A DNA stretch of 64,000 bases from Pseudomonadota bacterium (GCA_963205265.1 CAUJJI010000216.1:1-64000); one strand, 5' to 3'; numbered from the stretch's first letter, positions 42,875 through 52,143 are shown. A program made the numbers and translations. Notes: generated by a model not told the origin, from the sequence alone.

Positions 42875-44983
42875 ATGGATATCCAAACAGCTAGCACCTT
42901 TGCGATTCCCTTCGCCGCTCCATCAAGCCGTTGGGATGACGCGGTCGCCTCTTCGTTGTCTGAGGCGGAGCAGCTTCTCTATCGTTCTAACCTTCTGGGT
43001 TCTGATCTGACTGTCACCAACTTCGGCGGGGGCAATACGTCCGCCAAAATCCTGGAAGTCGACCCGTTAACGGGCGAATATATCAAGGTTCTTTGGGTGA
43101 AGGGTTCGGGCGGCGACATCGGCTCGATGCAGCTCGATGGCTTTGCGACACTGTATCAGGACAAGTTGCTGAGCCTCGAAGCGCACTACAGCGGCCCGGA
43201 AGACGACGACCAGATGGTTGGCTTCCTGCCGCACTGCACGTTCAATCTGAATGGTCGCGCGGCTTCGATCGACACACCGCTGCATTCGCTCCTGCCGTTT
43301 GCGCACGTAGATCATGTCCATCCCGACGCCATCATTGCGCTGGCGGCATCTTCGGGCGGCGAGGCCGCAACCCGCGAGATATGGGGAGGCCGGATCGGCT
43401 GGCTACCGTGGAAGCGGCCCGGATACACCCTGGGCATCCAACTGCGCGACTGTGTTGCGGCCAACCCGGACCTGGAAGGCGTGATGCTTGCTGGTCACGG
43501 CATCATTTGCTGGGGCGACAGCGCAAAAGCCTGTTACGAGCGCACCATAGCGTTGATCGCCGATGCTGCGGACTACCTTAATTCACGGCTTGCCCGCAGC
43601 CCCGCCTTCGGCGGCGCAGTTGTCAATCCTGTCTCGGACCGCGCCGGGACTGCGGCCGGCTTCATGCCTCGACTGCGCGGCCTGATGGTCGGTACGAGGC
43701 GAAAGGTTGGCCATTTTTCGGATGACGCCGAAACGCTGGAGTTCGTCAACTCCGCCGATCTCGGGCGACTGGCGGCGATCGGGACCTCCTGCCCGGATCA
43801 CTTCCTGCGGACCAAGATCGCGCCTCTAGTTCTCGATCCTGAACGTCTCGACGACGAAACCTATCTCGCCGGATGCCTGGAAGACTATCGCGCGCACTAT
43901 GCGGCCTACTACGAGCGCTGCAAACGGCCGAATTCGCCGGCGATGCGCGATCCAAACCCGGTCGTCGTTCTAGTTCCTGGAGTTGGCCGCATCACATTCG
44001 CCGCCGACAAGGCGACTGCGCGGCTTGCTGGCGAGTTCTACGGCAACGCGATCAATGTCATGCGCGGAGCCGAGGCGATCGGCGACTATATAGGCCTCGA
44101 CGAGCAGGAGGCCTTCGATATCGAATACTGGCTTCTCGAGGAAGCCAAGCTGCAACGCATGCCGGCACCCATGCCGATGGTCGGACGCATCGCGCTCGTT
44201 ACGGGGGGCGCAGGCGGCATTGGTGCAGCTACTGCTGCGCGCCTGCTGCGCGAAGGTGCCTGCGTCATGCTTGCCGATCGTGATGCCGATGCGGTCGAGG
44301 AAGTCCGCTCCCGGTTCGTTGGCCAGTTCAGCAGCGACCTCGTCCGCGCCACGGTTTGCGATGTCACCGACGAGGCTCAGGTTCAGGCCGTCTTCGATGC
44401 CTGCGCCCGAGAGTTCGGCGGACTGGACATTTTGGTCGTCAACGCCGGTATCGCCTCGTCCGCGCCGCTGGAAGAAACGACGATAGAACTTTGGAACCGC
44501 AACTACGACGTTCTGGCGCAGGGCTATTTCCTGACAGCGCGCGCTGCCTGGCCGCTGCTTAAGCGGATGAGGCCGCATGGCGGCACCAGCGTCGTGTTCA
44601 TTGGTTCCAAGAACGGCGTTGCCGCCGCCTCCAACGCGAGCGCCTATTCGTCGGCCAAGGCGGCGGCGAACCACCTGGCTCGCTGTCTGGCGCTGGAGGG
44701 TGCACCGGATGGCATACGTGTGAACGTGGTGAACCCAGATGCAGTCATCCGCGGATCGAAGATCTGGAACGGAGACTGGCGGCAGGAACGAGCCGGAGTT
44801 CACGGCATAGACCCGGGCAAGGCGTTGGAAGAACACTACCGCCAACGCTCAATGCTAAAGCGCGATGTCTTGCCTGACGACATTGCCGAAGCGGCCTACT
44901 GGTTTGCTAGCGATGCCTCGGCAAAGTCGACTGGCAACATGCTCAATGTGGATGCCGGAAATGCGCAGGCTTTCACCCGTTGA
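42875..44983 (+). CDS. Bifunctional rhamnulose-1-phosphate aldolase / short-chain dehydrogenase (RhaD aldol-ADH type)
   Basis: N-term class II aldolase TVTNFGGGNTSAKI...HVDHVHPDAIIALAAS; C-term SDR GRIALVTGGAGGIGAATAARLL...YSSAKAAANHL. Confidence 0.92.
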   Translation: MDIQTASTFAIPFAAPSSRWDDAVASSLSEAEQLLYRSNLLGSDLTVTNFGGGNTSAKILEVDPLTGEYIKVLWVKGSGGDIGSMQLDGFATLYQDKLLSLEAHYSGPEDDDQMVGFLPHCTFNLNGRAASIDTPLHSLLPFAHVDHVHPDAIIALAASSGGEAATREIWGGRIGWLPWKRPGYTLGIQLRDCVAANPDLEGVMLAGHGIICWGDSAKACYERTIALIADAADYLNSRLARSPAFGGAVVNPVSDRAGTAAGFMPRLRGLMVGTRRKVGHFSDDAETLEFVNSADLGRLAAIGTSCPDHFLRTKIAPLVLDPERLDDETYLAGCLEDYRAHYAAYYERCKRPNSPAMRDPNPVVVLVPGVGRITFAADKATARLAGEFYGNAINVMRGAEAIGDYIGLDEQEAFDIEYWLLEEAKLQRMPAPMPMVGRIALVTGGAGGIGAATAARLLREGACVMLADRDADAVEEVRSRFVGQFSSDLVRATVCDVTDEAQVQAVFDACAREFGGLDILVVNAGIASSAPLEETTIELWNRNYDVLAQGYFLTARAAWPLLKRMRPHGGTSVVFIGSKNGVAAASNASAYSSAKAAANHLARCLALEGAPDGIRVNVVNPDAVIRGSKIWNGDWRQERAGVHGIDPGKALEEHYRQRSMLKRDVLPDDIAEAAYWFASDASAKSTGNMLNVDAGNAQAFTR

Positions 44984-45096
44984 CGCGTGAATGGCATCGG
45001 GCGGTGGTGACGAGGGTCAACGCGGTCCCTAAGCCCGATGCAACAGAAAAAGAACGTGTCGGTTGGCGACAGCGCAATGTGACTGATTGAGACAAG

Positions 45097-45426
45097 ATGA
45101 TGCAGCCTATCAAGAAATCCATTGTCGCCGTCTCGCTGGTCGTGGCGTCCCACGCGGCAGAAGCCCGAATCCTGGACATGGCAGCGATCGATGGGCCTGC
45201 AGTGGCCCCGCCAAGGGCGGTCGAGATCCCGCTCTATGGCAAGAAAACTCCATGCAAGGCATCAGACATGAGCCAGACCTTCACCATGGGCCGGGAAAGG
45301 GTGCTGCGGAATATCGATCATGGCTTTGGCACAGGAAAGCCGAGTACAACCACGACCTTGCTGATCCCCCAGTTCCTGGCTTGGATGGACATGCAAGGCA
45401 TACCGACCCCGAGGGCTTCCGTATGA
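45097..45426 (+). CDS. Hypothetical exported protein, possibly a truncated gene
   Basis: Signal-like MMQPIKKSIVAVSLVVASHAAEA then VEIPLYGKKTP; no recognisable complete domain. Confidence 0.3.
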   Translation: MMQPIKKSIVAVSLVVASHAAEARILDMAAIDGPAVAPPRAVEIPLYGKKTPCKASDMSQTFTMGRERVLRNIDHGFGTGKPSTTTTLLIPQFLAWMDMQGIPTPRASV

Positions 45427-46712
45427 ACCTGCCGCTTTCTGAAGGTCTGATCGCCGAAGCGAACGCGCGGGAACTCTACGCGCTGGAAGACGAATATGCC
45501 GCGCTCGGGCGCAAGTTATCCCGTACGGGCATCGACATCGATGCGATCAAGGACCGCGTGGCCTCTTTCTCAGTCGCAGTGCCGAGCTGGGGGGCGGGGC
45601 GAGGCGGAACTCGCTTTGCAAAGTTCCCGATCTCCGGCGAACCGACCAACATTCATGAAAAGCTTGAGGACTGTGCAGTCGTCAACCAGCTCTGCCGGGC
45701 GACGCCGCGCGTTTCGACGCATTTTCCGTGGGATAAGGTCAGCGACTACAAAGCGCTGCGCGAGGAAGCGGCTGAATTGGGCCTCAGCTTTGATGCCGTA
45801 AACTCCAACACCTTTCAGGACCAGCCGGGACAGCCGTACAGCTATTCGAGCGGTTCGCTGTCGTCGACGGTCGAGGCGGTCCGGCAGCAGGCCGTCGAAC
45901 ACAACATCGAATGCATCGAGATCGGTCGCCAGCTGGGGTCGCGGGATCTTACCGTCTGGGTGGGGGACGGCACGAATTTTCCCGGTCAACAAGACTTAGT
46001 TCGCAGCCTGGATCGCTATCTCGAAGCCGCCAGCCAAGTCTACGTCGCGCTGCCGGACGACTGGCGGATGCTGCTGGAACACAAGATGTTCGAGCCGGCG
46101 TTCTACTCGACGGTTGTTAGCGACTGGGGCTCGTCAATCCTCGCCGCGCAGGAACTGGGCCCTCAAGCCAAGTGCCTCGTCGACCTCGGCCACCATGCGC
46201 CAAACGTAAACATCGAGCAGATCGTGGCGCGGCTTCACCGCTTCGGCAAATTGGGCGGCTTCCACTTTAACGACAGCAAGTATGGCGATGATGACCTCGA
46301 TTCGGGATCCATCAACCCGCACCAGCTGTTCCTTGTGTTCAACGAACTGGTCGAGGCGGAACTGAACCCGCTTGGGGGCTTCAATCCTAGCTACATGATC
46401 GACCAGTCGCACAACGTTACCGATCCAATCGAATCCATGCTCTCGTCAGCCGAAGCGATTACGCAGTGCTATGCCAAAGCGCTTCTAGTGGACCGGTCGG
46501 CCCTTCATGCGGCGCAGGAAGCCAATGACACGATGATGGCGTTCCAGGCTTTGCGCCGGGCCTACACTATCGATGTTGCGCCGATCTTGGCCAAGGTGCG
46601 TGTCGAGGCAGGCGGGGCCATCGACGTCCTGTCCGTCTATCGTTCCAGCAAGTGGCGGGATCGAAAGGCTCAGCAACGCAAGGCTGTCGGGCTGGGAGCG
46701 GGCATCGTCTAG
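45423..46712 (+). CDS. L-rhamnose isomerase (Pseudomonas-type RhaI)
   Basis: HFPWDKVSDYKALREEAAELGLSFDAVNSNTFQDQ; VDLGHHAPNVNIEQIVARL; GFHFNDSKYGDDDLDSGSINPHQLF. Confidence 0.92.
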   Translation: MNLPLSEGLIAEANARELYALEDEYAALGRKLSRTGIDIDAIKDRVASFSVAVPSWGAGRGGTRFAKFPISGEPTNIHEKLEDCAVVNQLCRATPRVSTHFPWDKVSDYKALREEAAELGLSFDAVNSNTFQDQPGQPYSYSSGSLSSTVEAVRQQAVEHNIECIEIGRQLGSRDLTVWVGDGTNFPGQQDLVRSLDRYLEAASQVYVALPDDWRMLLEHKMFEPAFYSTVVSDWGSSILAAQELGPQAKCLVDLGHHAPNVNIEQIVARLHRFGKLGGFHFNDSKYGDDDLDSGSINPHQLFLVFNELVEAELNPLGGFNPSYMIDQSHNVTDPIESMLSSAEAITQCYAKALLVDRSALHAAQEANDTMMAFQALRRAYTIDVAPILAKVRVEAGGAIDVLSVYRSSKWRDRKAQQRKAVGLGAGIV

Positions 46713-46927
46713 GTGTTTGGTCCCAGCATGTGATGGCTAGGGTTGATGAAAGAGACATCGGGCTGCGATTTCCAGAGTTCCTCGATGGCCTCGTATGGCG
46801 TCCTGAACTTCAGAGCCTTGTGTCGCTAGGCGAAGTTGTAGGCGATCATCCAGTCGCTGAAATGCCGCCGCAGTCCCTGGATCGAGGCGTAGTGGAAGGA
46901 ATTTACGGTCGCCTCCTTGATCGTCCG
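46709..46927 (-). pseudogene. IS481-family transposase C-terminal remnant with in-frame stop
   Basis: Reverse strand reads ATVNSFHYASIQGLRRHFSDWMIAYNFA*RHKALKFRTPYEAIEELWKSQPDVSFINPSHHMLGPNT*. Confidence 0.85.
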
Positions 46928-46939
46928 TAAGCGCTGTGC

Positions 46940-47088
46940 TCAGGCCACCGCCGTCCATGGCATGAGTTCGCCGACGGCGTTTGCGGGATGACCCTTGGCA
47001 AGCTTGGTGAGCGTCTCGGTCAGCCAGGCATGCGGGCTGATGCCCGAGTTCTTGCAGTTCTCGATCAGCGTGGCGATGACCGCCCAGG
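46940..47088 (-). pseudogene. IS66-family transposase C-terminal remnant
   Basis: Reverse strand reads WAVIATLIENCKNSGISPHAWLTETLTKLAKGHPANAVGELMPWTAVA*. Confidence 0.8.
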
Positions 47089-47089
47089 G

Positions 47090-47325
47090 TGCTGTCAGAC
47101 CGATGCGAACCGTTCTCCACTGGGCAGTCTCACCCCGAGGTCAGACCTGCCTCAGGCGGCGAGCGACTGCCACTCCACCAAGGCAGCAGAGCGACGTTCC
47201 TCGCAGGTGCTGCGATCGATGAGATGACGTTCCAAATCAAAATGATTGTGCAGGCTGGCATGGACGGAGGCGAACTTTTGCAGTGATTTCAACTGGCAAA
47301 ACCGCAGCATCGCCCGCTCCCTTCG
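47090..47325 (-). pseudogene. IS6-family transposase 3' remnant, same orientation as 10624-11322
   Basis: Close match to ~10545-10780 (ASVHASLHNHF, RSTCEERRSAALVEWQ). Confidence 0.85.
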
Positions 47326-47335
47326 TCAGAGCTTC

Positions 47336-47659
47336 CTACGCATCTGCGGCCATCCCTCGCGCTCCGAACCGGAGTTCTGCCCACGGCCGGGGGCAATCGG
47401 AGTGATACTCGCGCCACAGGCGCAGGTCGTGATCGTCGCGGGCGTCCCATGCGGCCAGGACTCGGTCGCTGTACCGATCCCAGTCTTCGCGCATCATCTC
47501 GATGATCCGGGCCTGCGAAGCCTCGTCGACGCGATCGTAGAAATCCCCCAGCCAATAGCCGCAACCGGCGAGCAGGCACATTCCGGGGCCGTACCAAAGT
47601 TCCTGAATCTTCAGGCTGTCGAGTTCGCGGCTCTTAGCCACGCGGCGCTTAACAGGCAT
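47336..47659 (-). CDS. Hypothetical mobile-element protein
   Basis: MPVKRRVAKSRELDSLKIQELWYGPG...; tandem with a similar MPIKRR protein. Confidence 0.6.
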   Translation of the reverse strand: MPVKRRVAKSRELDSLKIQELWYGPGMCLLAGCGYWLGDFYDRVDEASQARIIEMMREDWDRYSDRVLAAWDARDDHDLRLWREYHSDCPRPWAELRFGARGMAADA

Positions 47660-47924
47660 TGCACGCCTCCCACGGCCGACCAAATGCCGTCTCGGCCCAC
47701 GCCTGAGGCGCACCAGGCTTCCGCTCGGCAAGGAAGCGCCGCCCCAGCGCGCGCCACGCCTCGATGGCGTCTTGTTCCCCAGGACGGCCGTATATGTCGG
47801 TCGCGGTGCCGATCGCCGGCAGCTCGCCGAAGAAATCCCTGCCCGCCTCGAAAACAAGCTCCCAGGCGTTGAAATGGACTTCCGAATTGATGCGCCGTTT
47901 GCCGGCGCGGCGTTTGATGGGCAT
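47649..47924 (-). CDS. Hypothetical mobile-element protein
   Basis: MPIKRRAGKRRINSEVHFNAWELVFEAGRDFF...; overlaps neighbouring genes in a tight operon. Confidence 0.6.
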   Translation of the reverse strand: MPIKRRAGKRRINSEVHFNAWELVFEAGRDFFGELPAIGTATDIYGRPGEQDAIEAWRALGRRFLAERKPGAPQAWAETAFGRPWEACNAC

Positions 47925-47927
47925 TCT

Positions 47928-48278
47928 CTAGTTCCTCCGGTTTGAAGTGAGAGCAGGTGGGCGCGGCGCTTCGCTGAGGGCGCCACCGTCGAGGTCGAGT
48001 TCACGGACCAGCCGCGCGAAGGCGACGCGGGCATCGCGCTCCATGGCAACGGCCGGGTGAGCACGGATCACTCCGCGTTCGTCCGTGAACGTCAGCCCGC
48101 CGTGATCGGCGAGCGCCTGGCGGGCTTGCTGCATCCGATCCCAGGCCTCGCAAGCGGCCCGCAGGAGCCTGAGGTGATGCGGTGCAAGCTCGAAGTCGCG
48201 CAGCACGTCGCGCCACCATGCAGCAGCTTCGTCGGTCAGATGCACCGGCGGCTGAGGCAGGTTGGATAGGTCAGTCAT
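47928..48278 (-). CDS. P27-family phage terminase small subunit
   Basis: PPVHLTDEAAAWWRDVLRDFELAPHHLRLLRAACEAWDRMQQARQALADHGGLTFTDERGVIRAHPAVAMERDARVAFARLVRELDLD. Confidence 0.88.
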   Translation of the reverse strand: MTDLSNLPQPPVHLTDEAAAWWRDVLRDFELAPHHLRLLRAACEAWDRMQQARQALADHGGLTFTDERGVIRAHPAVAMERDARVAFARLVRELDLDGGALSEAPRPPALTSNRRN

Positions 48279-48552
48279 TGTGTGTCTCCTCGCGCGGAAT
48301 GAACCGGGGCAGGACGCATGATCGTTGCGGGGCCAGCGCGGTCCTTGCTCCGAAGGCGTTAGCGATTGACCCTGCCCCTACCCCCTCACCAGCCAGGGCG
48401 CGTTCGAGCAGTCCGCTCAGCGCGGTCTGGCAAGCGGAGAGGGCCGTTAGTAACGCCTCGGCATGGGTTAGCTGGCGTGCGTCCGCCTCGACTGCCGACA
48501 GGGTGCGGCTCATGGCCAGGATGCGGTCGGGCGTCATCGGGCACCCTCCCAT
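48271..48552 (-). CDS. Hypothetical protein
   Basis: Overlapping ORF between terS and ATPase genes. Confidence 0.45.
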   Translation of the reverse strand: MGGCPMTPDRILAMSRTLSAVEADARQLTHAEALLTALSACQTALSGLLERALAGEGVGAGSIANAFGARTALAPQRSCVLPRFIPREETHND

Positions 48553-49652
48553 CCGCGAGGGTCGAAAGGGTCCAACTCTTCCTTATTTATATCCCCTGTC
48601 CGGTCTGTCCGGTGTCCGGTTTGATGAGCGTTTAGGACAACCGGACACATCGGACAGGTATATGTGCCTCGCCCTTCTTTATGGACTTCACCAGCGTCCC
48701 ACATCCGCGCCAACGTCTTGCGGGTTGCATCGTAACTGCGGCCCAAGACGTCAGAAATATCACGGACAGTCAGTGGCTTATCGTGCTTCCGTAACACCTC
48801 GAGAATTGCTTGCCGTTCATTCGTGCGGCCCACGTCTTCGGCGGCGCCAAGCAGTTCCCAGGTGGCCGTGTCCGGTTTGAACCGGACAGCTTTTTCGCTT
48901 TCCTCAACGTCGCGGCCCCGGACATACAGGATGCAGTGTCCGGTCCCGCTGTCCCGTTTGAGCACCATTACGGTGTCGGCAGCACCGGTGAGTCCGTTGG
49001 TCCCGCTGATGCTTTCAAGCGGGTCGTCCGCTTCCATCTTGCGAGTGTGATGGACAACCATAACCGCGATGCCGTGGCGTCGCGCGAATGCGGCGAGTCC
49101 AGTCAATGCCCGGTAGTCGGCATCGTAAAGAGATTCATTTCCCTTTGATGCTCCCCGCACCATCTTGAGCACGTCCACGATAACCAGGCTCGGACGGTCG
49201 ACGGCAGCGGCCCAGGCCACCAGCTCGGTAATGCAGCCATCGTCCAGGCCGGGCCATTCGGTCGCCAGCGTCAGCCGCGCGGGGGCGTGTCGGATACCCT
49301 TTTTCAGCATCCGGCCTTTCAACCGTCGCTCGCTGTCTTCCAGAGCGAGATAGAGCACGTCGCCTTGTGTGATCGGGATCGAACCGAACACTGGACTCCC
49401 GCTTGCAACCGCGATGGCGAAGTCATAAGCCAGCCAGCTCTTGCCGATCTTCGGCTTGCCGGCAAACAGCGTCGCGCCCTCAGCCAGCAATCCCGGCACC
49501 ACATAGTTTACGGGATCGAACGTCTTCGCCATCAGCGCGGCAGCAGAGATGGCGCGCATGTATGCAGGGCGCACTTCCGTGCGAGACTCCGACGTCATCC
49601 CCATTGCGTCGTATTCGGCGCTGTCGCGCTCAATGTCGGTCCATGACTTCAC
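48534..49652 (-). CDS. AAA-family ATPase (RepA-like helicase/primase-associated) with C-terminal winged helix
   Basis: LFAGKPKIGKSWLAYDFAIAVASG Walker A; SLVIVDVLKMVRGASKGNESLYDADYRAL; C-term LRKHDKPLTVRDISDVLGRSYDATRKTLARMWDAGEV. Confidence 0.88.
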   Translation of the reverse strand: MKSWTDIERDSAEYDAMGMTSESRTEVRPAYMRAISAAALMAKTFDPVNYVVPGLLAEGATLFAGKPKIGKSWLAYDFAIAVASGSPVFGSIPITQGDVLYLALEDSERRLKGRMLKKGIRHAPARLTLATEWPGLDDGCITELVAWAAAVDRPSLVIVDVLKMVRGASKGNESLYDADYRALTGLAAFARRHGIAVMVVHHTRKMEADDPLESISGTNGLTGAADTVMVLKRDSGTGHCILYVRGRDVEESEKAVRFKPDTATWELLGAAEDVGRTNERQAILEVLRKHDKPLTVRDISDVLGRSYDATRKTLARMWDAGEVHKEGRGTYTCPMCPVVLNAHQTGHRTDRTGDINKEELDPFDPRGWEGAR

Positions 49653-49930
49653 TGCATGGCCTCCACGGCTTCAAACTGATCGGCCACGCTGAGCAGGCGC
49701 CGCAGGAGCTTGGCGACTTCCGTCAGGGCTTCCAGGTCTGCAGTGGCATAGACCCAGGCGGTCGCAGTTTCGGCCACCTGCCAGCACAGCGCGCGGGCAT
49801 TGTCGCTGTCAGTCCTGCGCAACTTGAAGCTGGCTGCATTGCGCGCCACGCGAATCCGGCGACGCAACTCGTATTCCTCGGGCGGCAGGGTGCCCATGAA
49901 TGCGGTTATATCGTCCAGTGGGGCGTTCAC
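49649..49930 (-). CDS. Hypothetical protein
   Basis: Tight overlap with ATPase gene; probable GTG start. Confidence 0.5.
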   Translation of the reverse strand: MNAPLDDITAFMGTLPPEEYELRRRIRVARNAASFKLRRTDSDNARALCWQVAETATAWVYATADLEALTEVAKLLRRLLSVADQFEAVEAMQ

Positions 49931-50118
49931 GGTCGGACACCTCCCTGTAGCCATCCGCCCCACAGCAGGAGGGCGAGCCGGGCGCGCATCACGGGCGTCG
50001 CGCGGATGATGGCGCGCCCTTGCGTAATCTCTACGGTTTTGATAGACTTCGGTTTGTCACCCGCCAGATGACGTTCCGAAGCCCGCGCCGTATCCCCGGC
50101 CGGGCTTTTCGGTTTCAT
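49927..50118 (-). CDS. Hypothetical protein
   Basis: Overlapping minus-strand ORF MKPKSPAGDTARASERHLAGDKPKSIKTVEITQG... Confidence 0.4.
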   Translation of the reverse strand: MKPKSPAGDTARASERHLAGDKPKSIKTVEITQGRAIIRATPVMRARLALLLWGGWLQGGVRP

Positions 50119-50297
50119 CAGGCGGTCTCCCGCTCCCTGCGCCACGCGGCGCGAGCCTCGGGGGAAATGCGGACGCAGCGCCCGATGCGCATTTCACGCG
50201 GCGCCTCGCCGCGGTCGCGCAGATTGAAATAATGAGCCCGGCTGATCTTCTCAGACTTACAGAACTCATCAATAGTAAGTGATTGGTCCATGGTCAT
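50118..50297 (-). CDS. AlpA-like/excisionase HTH protein
   Basis: DQSLTIDEFCKSEKISRAHYFNLRDRGEAPREMRIGRCVRISPEARAAWRRERE. Confidence 0.82.
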   Translation of the reverse strand: MTMDQSLTIDEFCKSEKISRAHYFNLRDRGEAPREMRIGRCVRISPEARAAWRRERETA

Positions 50298-50364
50298 CGC
50301 ACTCCACTGAGGTTGATGACCGGCCAAGTATGTCAAAACCGATTGGACAGCCGAAGCGCTTGTC

Positions 50365-50964
50365 TTACCTTTTTTGAGTCGCCCGCTTGAAGCGCCTCAC
50401 GATTGATGAGGGTTGTGCCGAAAGCCCCAGGTCTCTTTTGACGTAGTGCGCCGCCTCTGACGCATTCCTGCCCCTGGCAATGTACGCATCCATTCGCCGC
50501 ACAATCTCAGTGGTCTCCAGCTTGTGCAGTGTGTTGAATGCATCCGACCAAATCCTGCCCACAGTCCGCTTTTGCTTGCCCAGGACCATCTCTCGTCCGA
50601 ACGCCTTACGCCACTGCCAGTCATTCCAAATTTCTGCCATCGCGACGGTGCGCAACATGTCCACGGTTCCGTATTGCTCGCCGCACTTTTCTAGCAACAA
50701 TGCGCATTTGCTTGCCACCTGCGCGGCATACCAAAGGTCTGTGAATGGAGTCGCGTCGATAGGATATTTTGACTCCGGGGTGCGGACCCAGTTGCGCTCA
50801 TCAAACACCGCCTGGCATTCTCGCAGACGCTCGACAAGAAGTGCTTCAAGGCCGCCGTCCGTAGCCAAGCTTTCCCATTCCACCCTACGGTGCACAAGAC
50901 GTTGCACATCGTCCTCAAACACGATCTGCCCATCGCCATTGGGCTGCATAGCGTCGGCAGTCAC
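50365..50964 (-). CDS. Hypothetical protein
   Basis: 199-aa ORF overlapping integrase stop. Confidence 0.6.
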   Translation of the reverse strand: MTADAMQPNGDGQIVFEDDVQRLVHRRVEWESLATDGGLEALLVERLRECQAVFDERNWVRTPESKYPIDATPFTDLWYAAQVASKCALLLEKCGEQYGTVDMLRTVAMAEIWNDWQWRKAFGREMVLGKQKRTVGRIWSDAFNTLHKLETTEIVRRMDAYIARGRNASEAAHYVKRDLGLSAQPSSIVRRFKRATQKR

Positions 50965-52127
50965 AGCGCCAACCTTTCAAGAGCTTCGGTAGCAGCCCCA
51001 CGGGTCAAATGCCCGTAGTGGCGCTCAATCATCTCGGCGCTCGTGCCGCTGATCTGCGCGACGGTCAGCAAGGGCAAACCGTCATTCACCAGGTCGGTGA
51101 TCGTGCTGTGCCGCAGCGTGTACGCTGTCGTATTGGCCGGCAGGCCCGCGCCTTTCGCCGCCGCCCCGATGGCGTCTCCCCAAGTGTTGCGATCCCAGGC
51201 GTCGCCAGTTGCCCGTCGAAACAGGAGCACGGCGGGGAGCTTGTCTTTTGACTGGTCGGCGAACAGCGCCGCAGCCGTCGCCGGTATGACGATCCGCCGG
51301 TCGTTGCCCGACTTGTCCTTGCCGATCGTCAGTTCGGACGTGCGCTTGTCGAAGTTGCCGGCGGTCAGGGCCGCCATCGCGCCGGGCCGCAACGGCAACA
51401 GGCAAAGCGCTCGTACGAAGGGCGCGGCCTCGGTGTCGATGTGCGCCAGCAGCTTCCGCCGTTCATCCTTGTCAAGGTAGAGCAACCGCCGCTTGTCGGC
51501 GCTCTTGAATGGCCTCAGTGCCTCCTGCCATGCGGCCTCGGTGTTTGGCGTGCCCGGTGCGAGCACCTTGTTCAGAGCGGCTCGTAACGGAACCATGTCG
51601 CGGTTGACCGTGGACTTTGCCCGCTCCCGCGTGCGCTGGTCGCCCTCCTTGCTTCGGCTGACGACGGCGGGAGCACCCTCAAGTCGCTTGCGCCATTCCT
51701 TCAGATGGTTCCGGCGCAGCTTGTCTAGCCTCACCTTGGCCAGCGGGTCGCTGTAAACGTGGCGTCGAAAGACTCCCTCGGCGATCCCGTTGTCATCATC
51801 GATCGATGCGAGATAGCTGAGGCAGGCGTCAGCTACCGTTTCGATCTTCTCCTTCGCGACTCCGCCAGCTTCGACAATATCCGCGAACGCCTCGGCCTCC
51901 TTCTTCGCGGCGGCGAACCGATCCCGGGATGGCAGCCCGGCAAAGTCCCCCAGGGCTCTCAGTCGATAGCTTCGCTTGTCCTCGTCGTAGGCGCGAGCAA
52001 TCCAGGTTCCGGCGCCCTCGCGTGCCGAAGGGCGATAGCCGATATACCTGCCGGGGCTGAGTCGCTGCCAGTAAGGCTCGCGCCGCGCCTTCAACGCTTC
52101 CCGTTGCTTTACCGTGCTGAGGTCCAT
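50961..52127 (-). CDS. Tyrosine-type site-specific integrase
   Basis: ALCLLPLRPGAMAALTAGNFDK; TAYTLRHSTITDLVNDGLPLLTVAQISGTSAEMIERHYGHLT. Confidence 0.95.
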   Translation of the reverse strand: MDLSTVKQREALKARREPYWQRLSPGRYIGYRPSAREGAGTWIARAYDEDKRSYRLRALGDFAGLPSRDRFAAAKKEAEAFADIVEAGGVAKEKIETVADACLSYLASIDDDNGIAEGVFRRHVYSDPLAKVRLDKLRRNHLKEWRKRLEGAPAVVSRSKEGDQRTRERAKSTVNRDMVPLRAALNKVLAPGTPNTEAAWQEALRPFKSADKRRLLYLDKDERRKLLAHIDTEAAPFVRALCLLPLRPGAMAALTAGNFDKRTSELTIGKDKSGNDRRIVIPATAAALFADQSKDKLPAVLLFRRATGDAWDRNTWGDAIGAAAKGAGLPANTTAYTLRHSTITDLVNDGLPLLTVAQISGTSAEMIERHYGHLTRGAATEALERLAL

Positions 52128-52143
52128 TTTTGCCGCTCCGCTG

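Noticed and set aside
45087-45422. Long N-terminal extension of the rhamnose isomerase ORF
   Set aside because: Family similarity begins at MNLPLSEGLIAEANARELYALEDEY (45423); extension is not protein-like
47336-52127. Complete prophage
   Set aside because: No large terminase, portal, capsid or tail genes follow terS; IS remnants and catabolic cargo do
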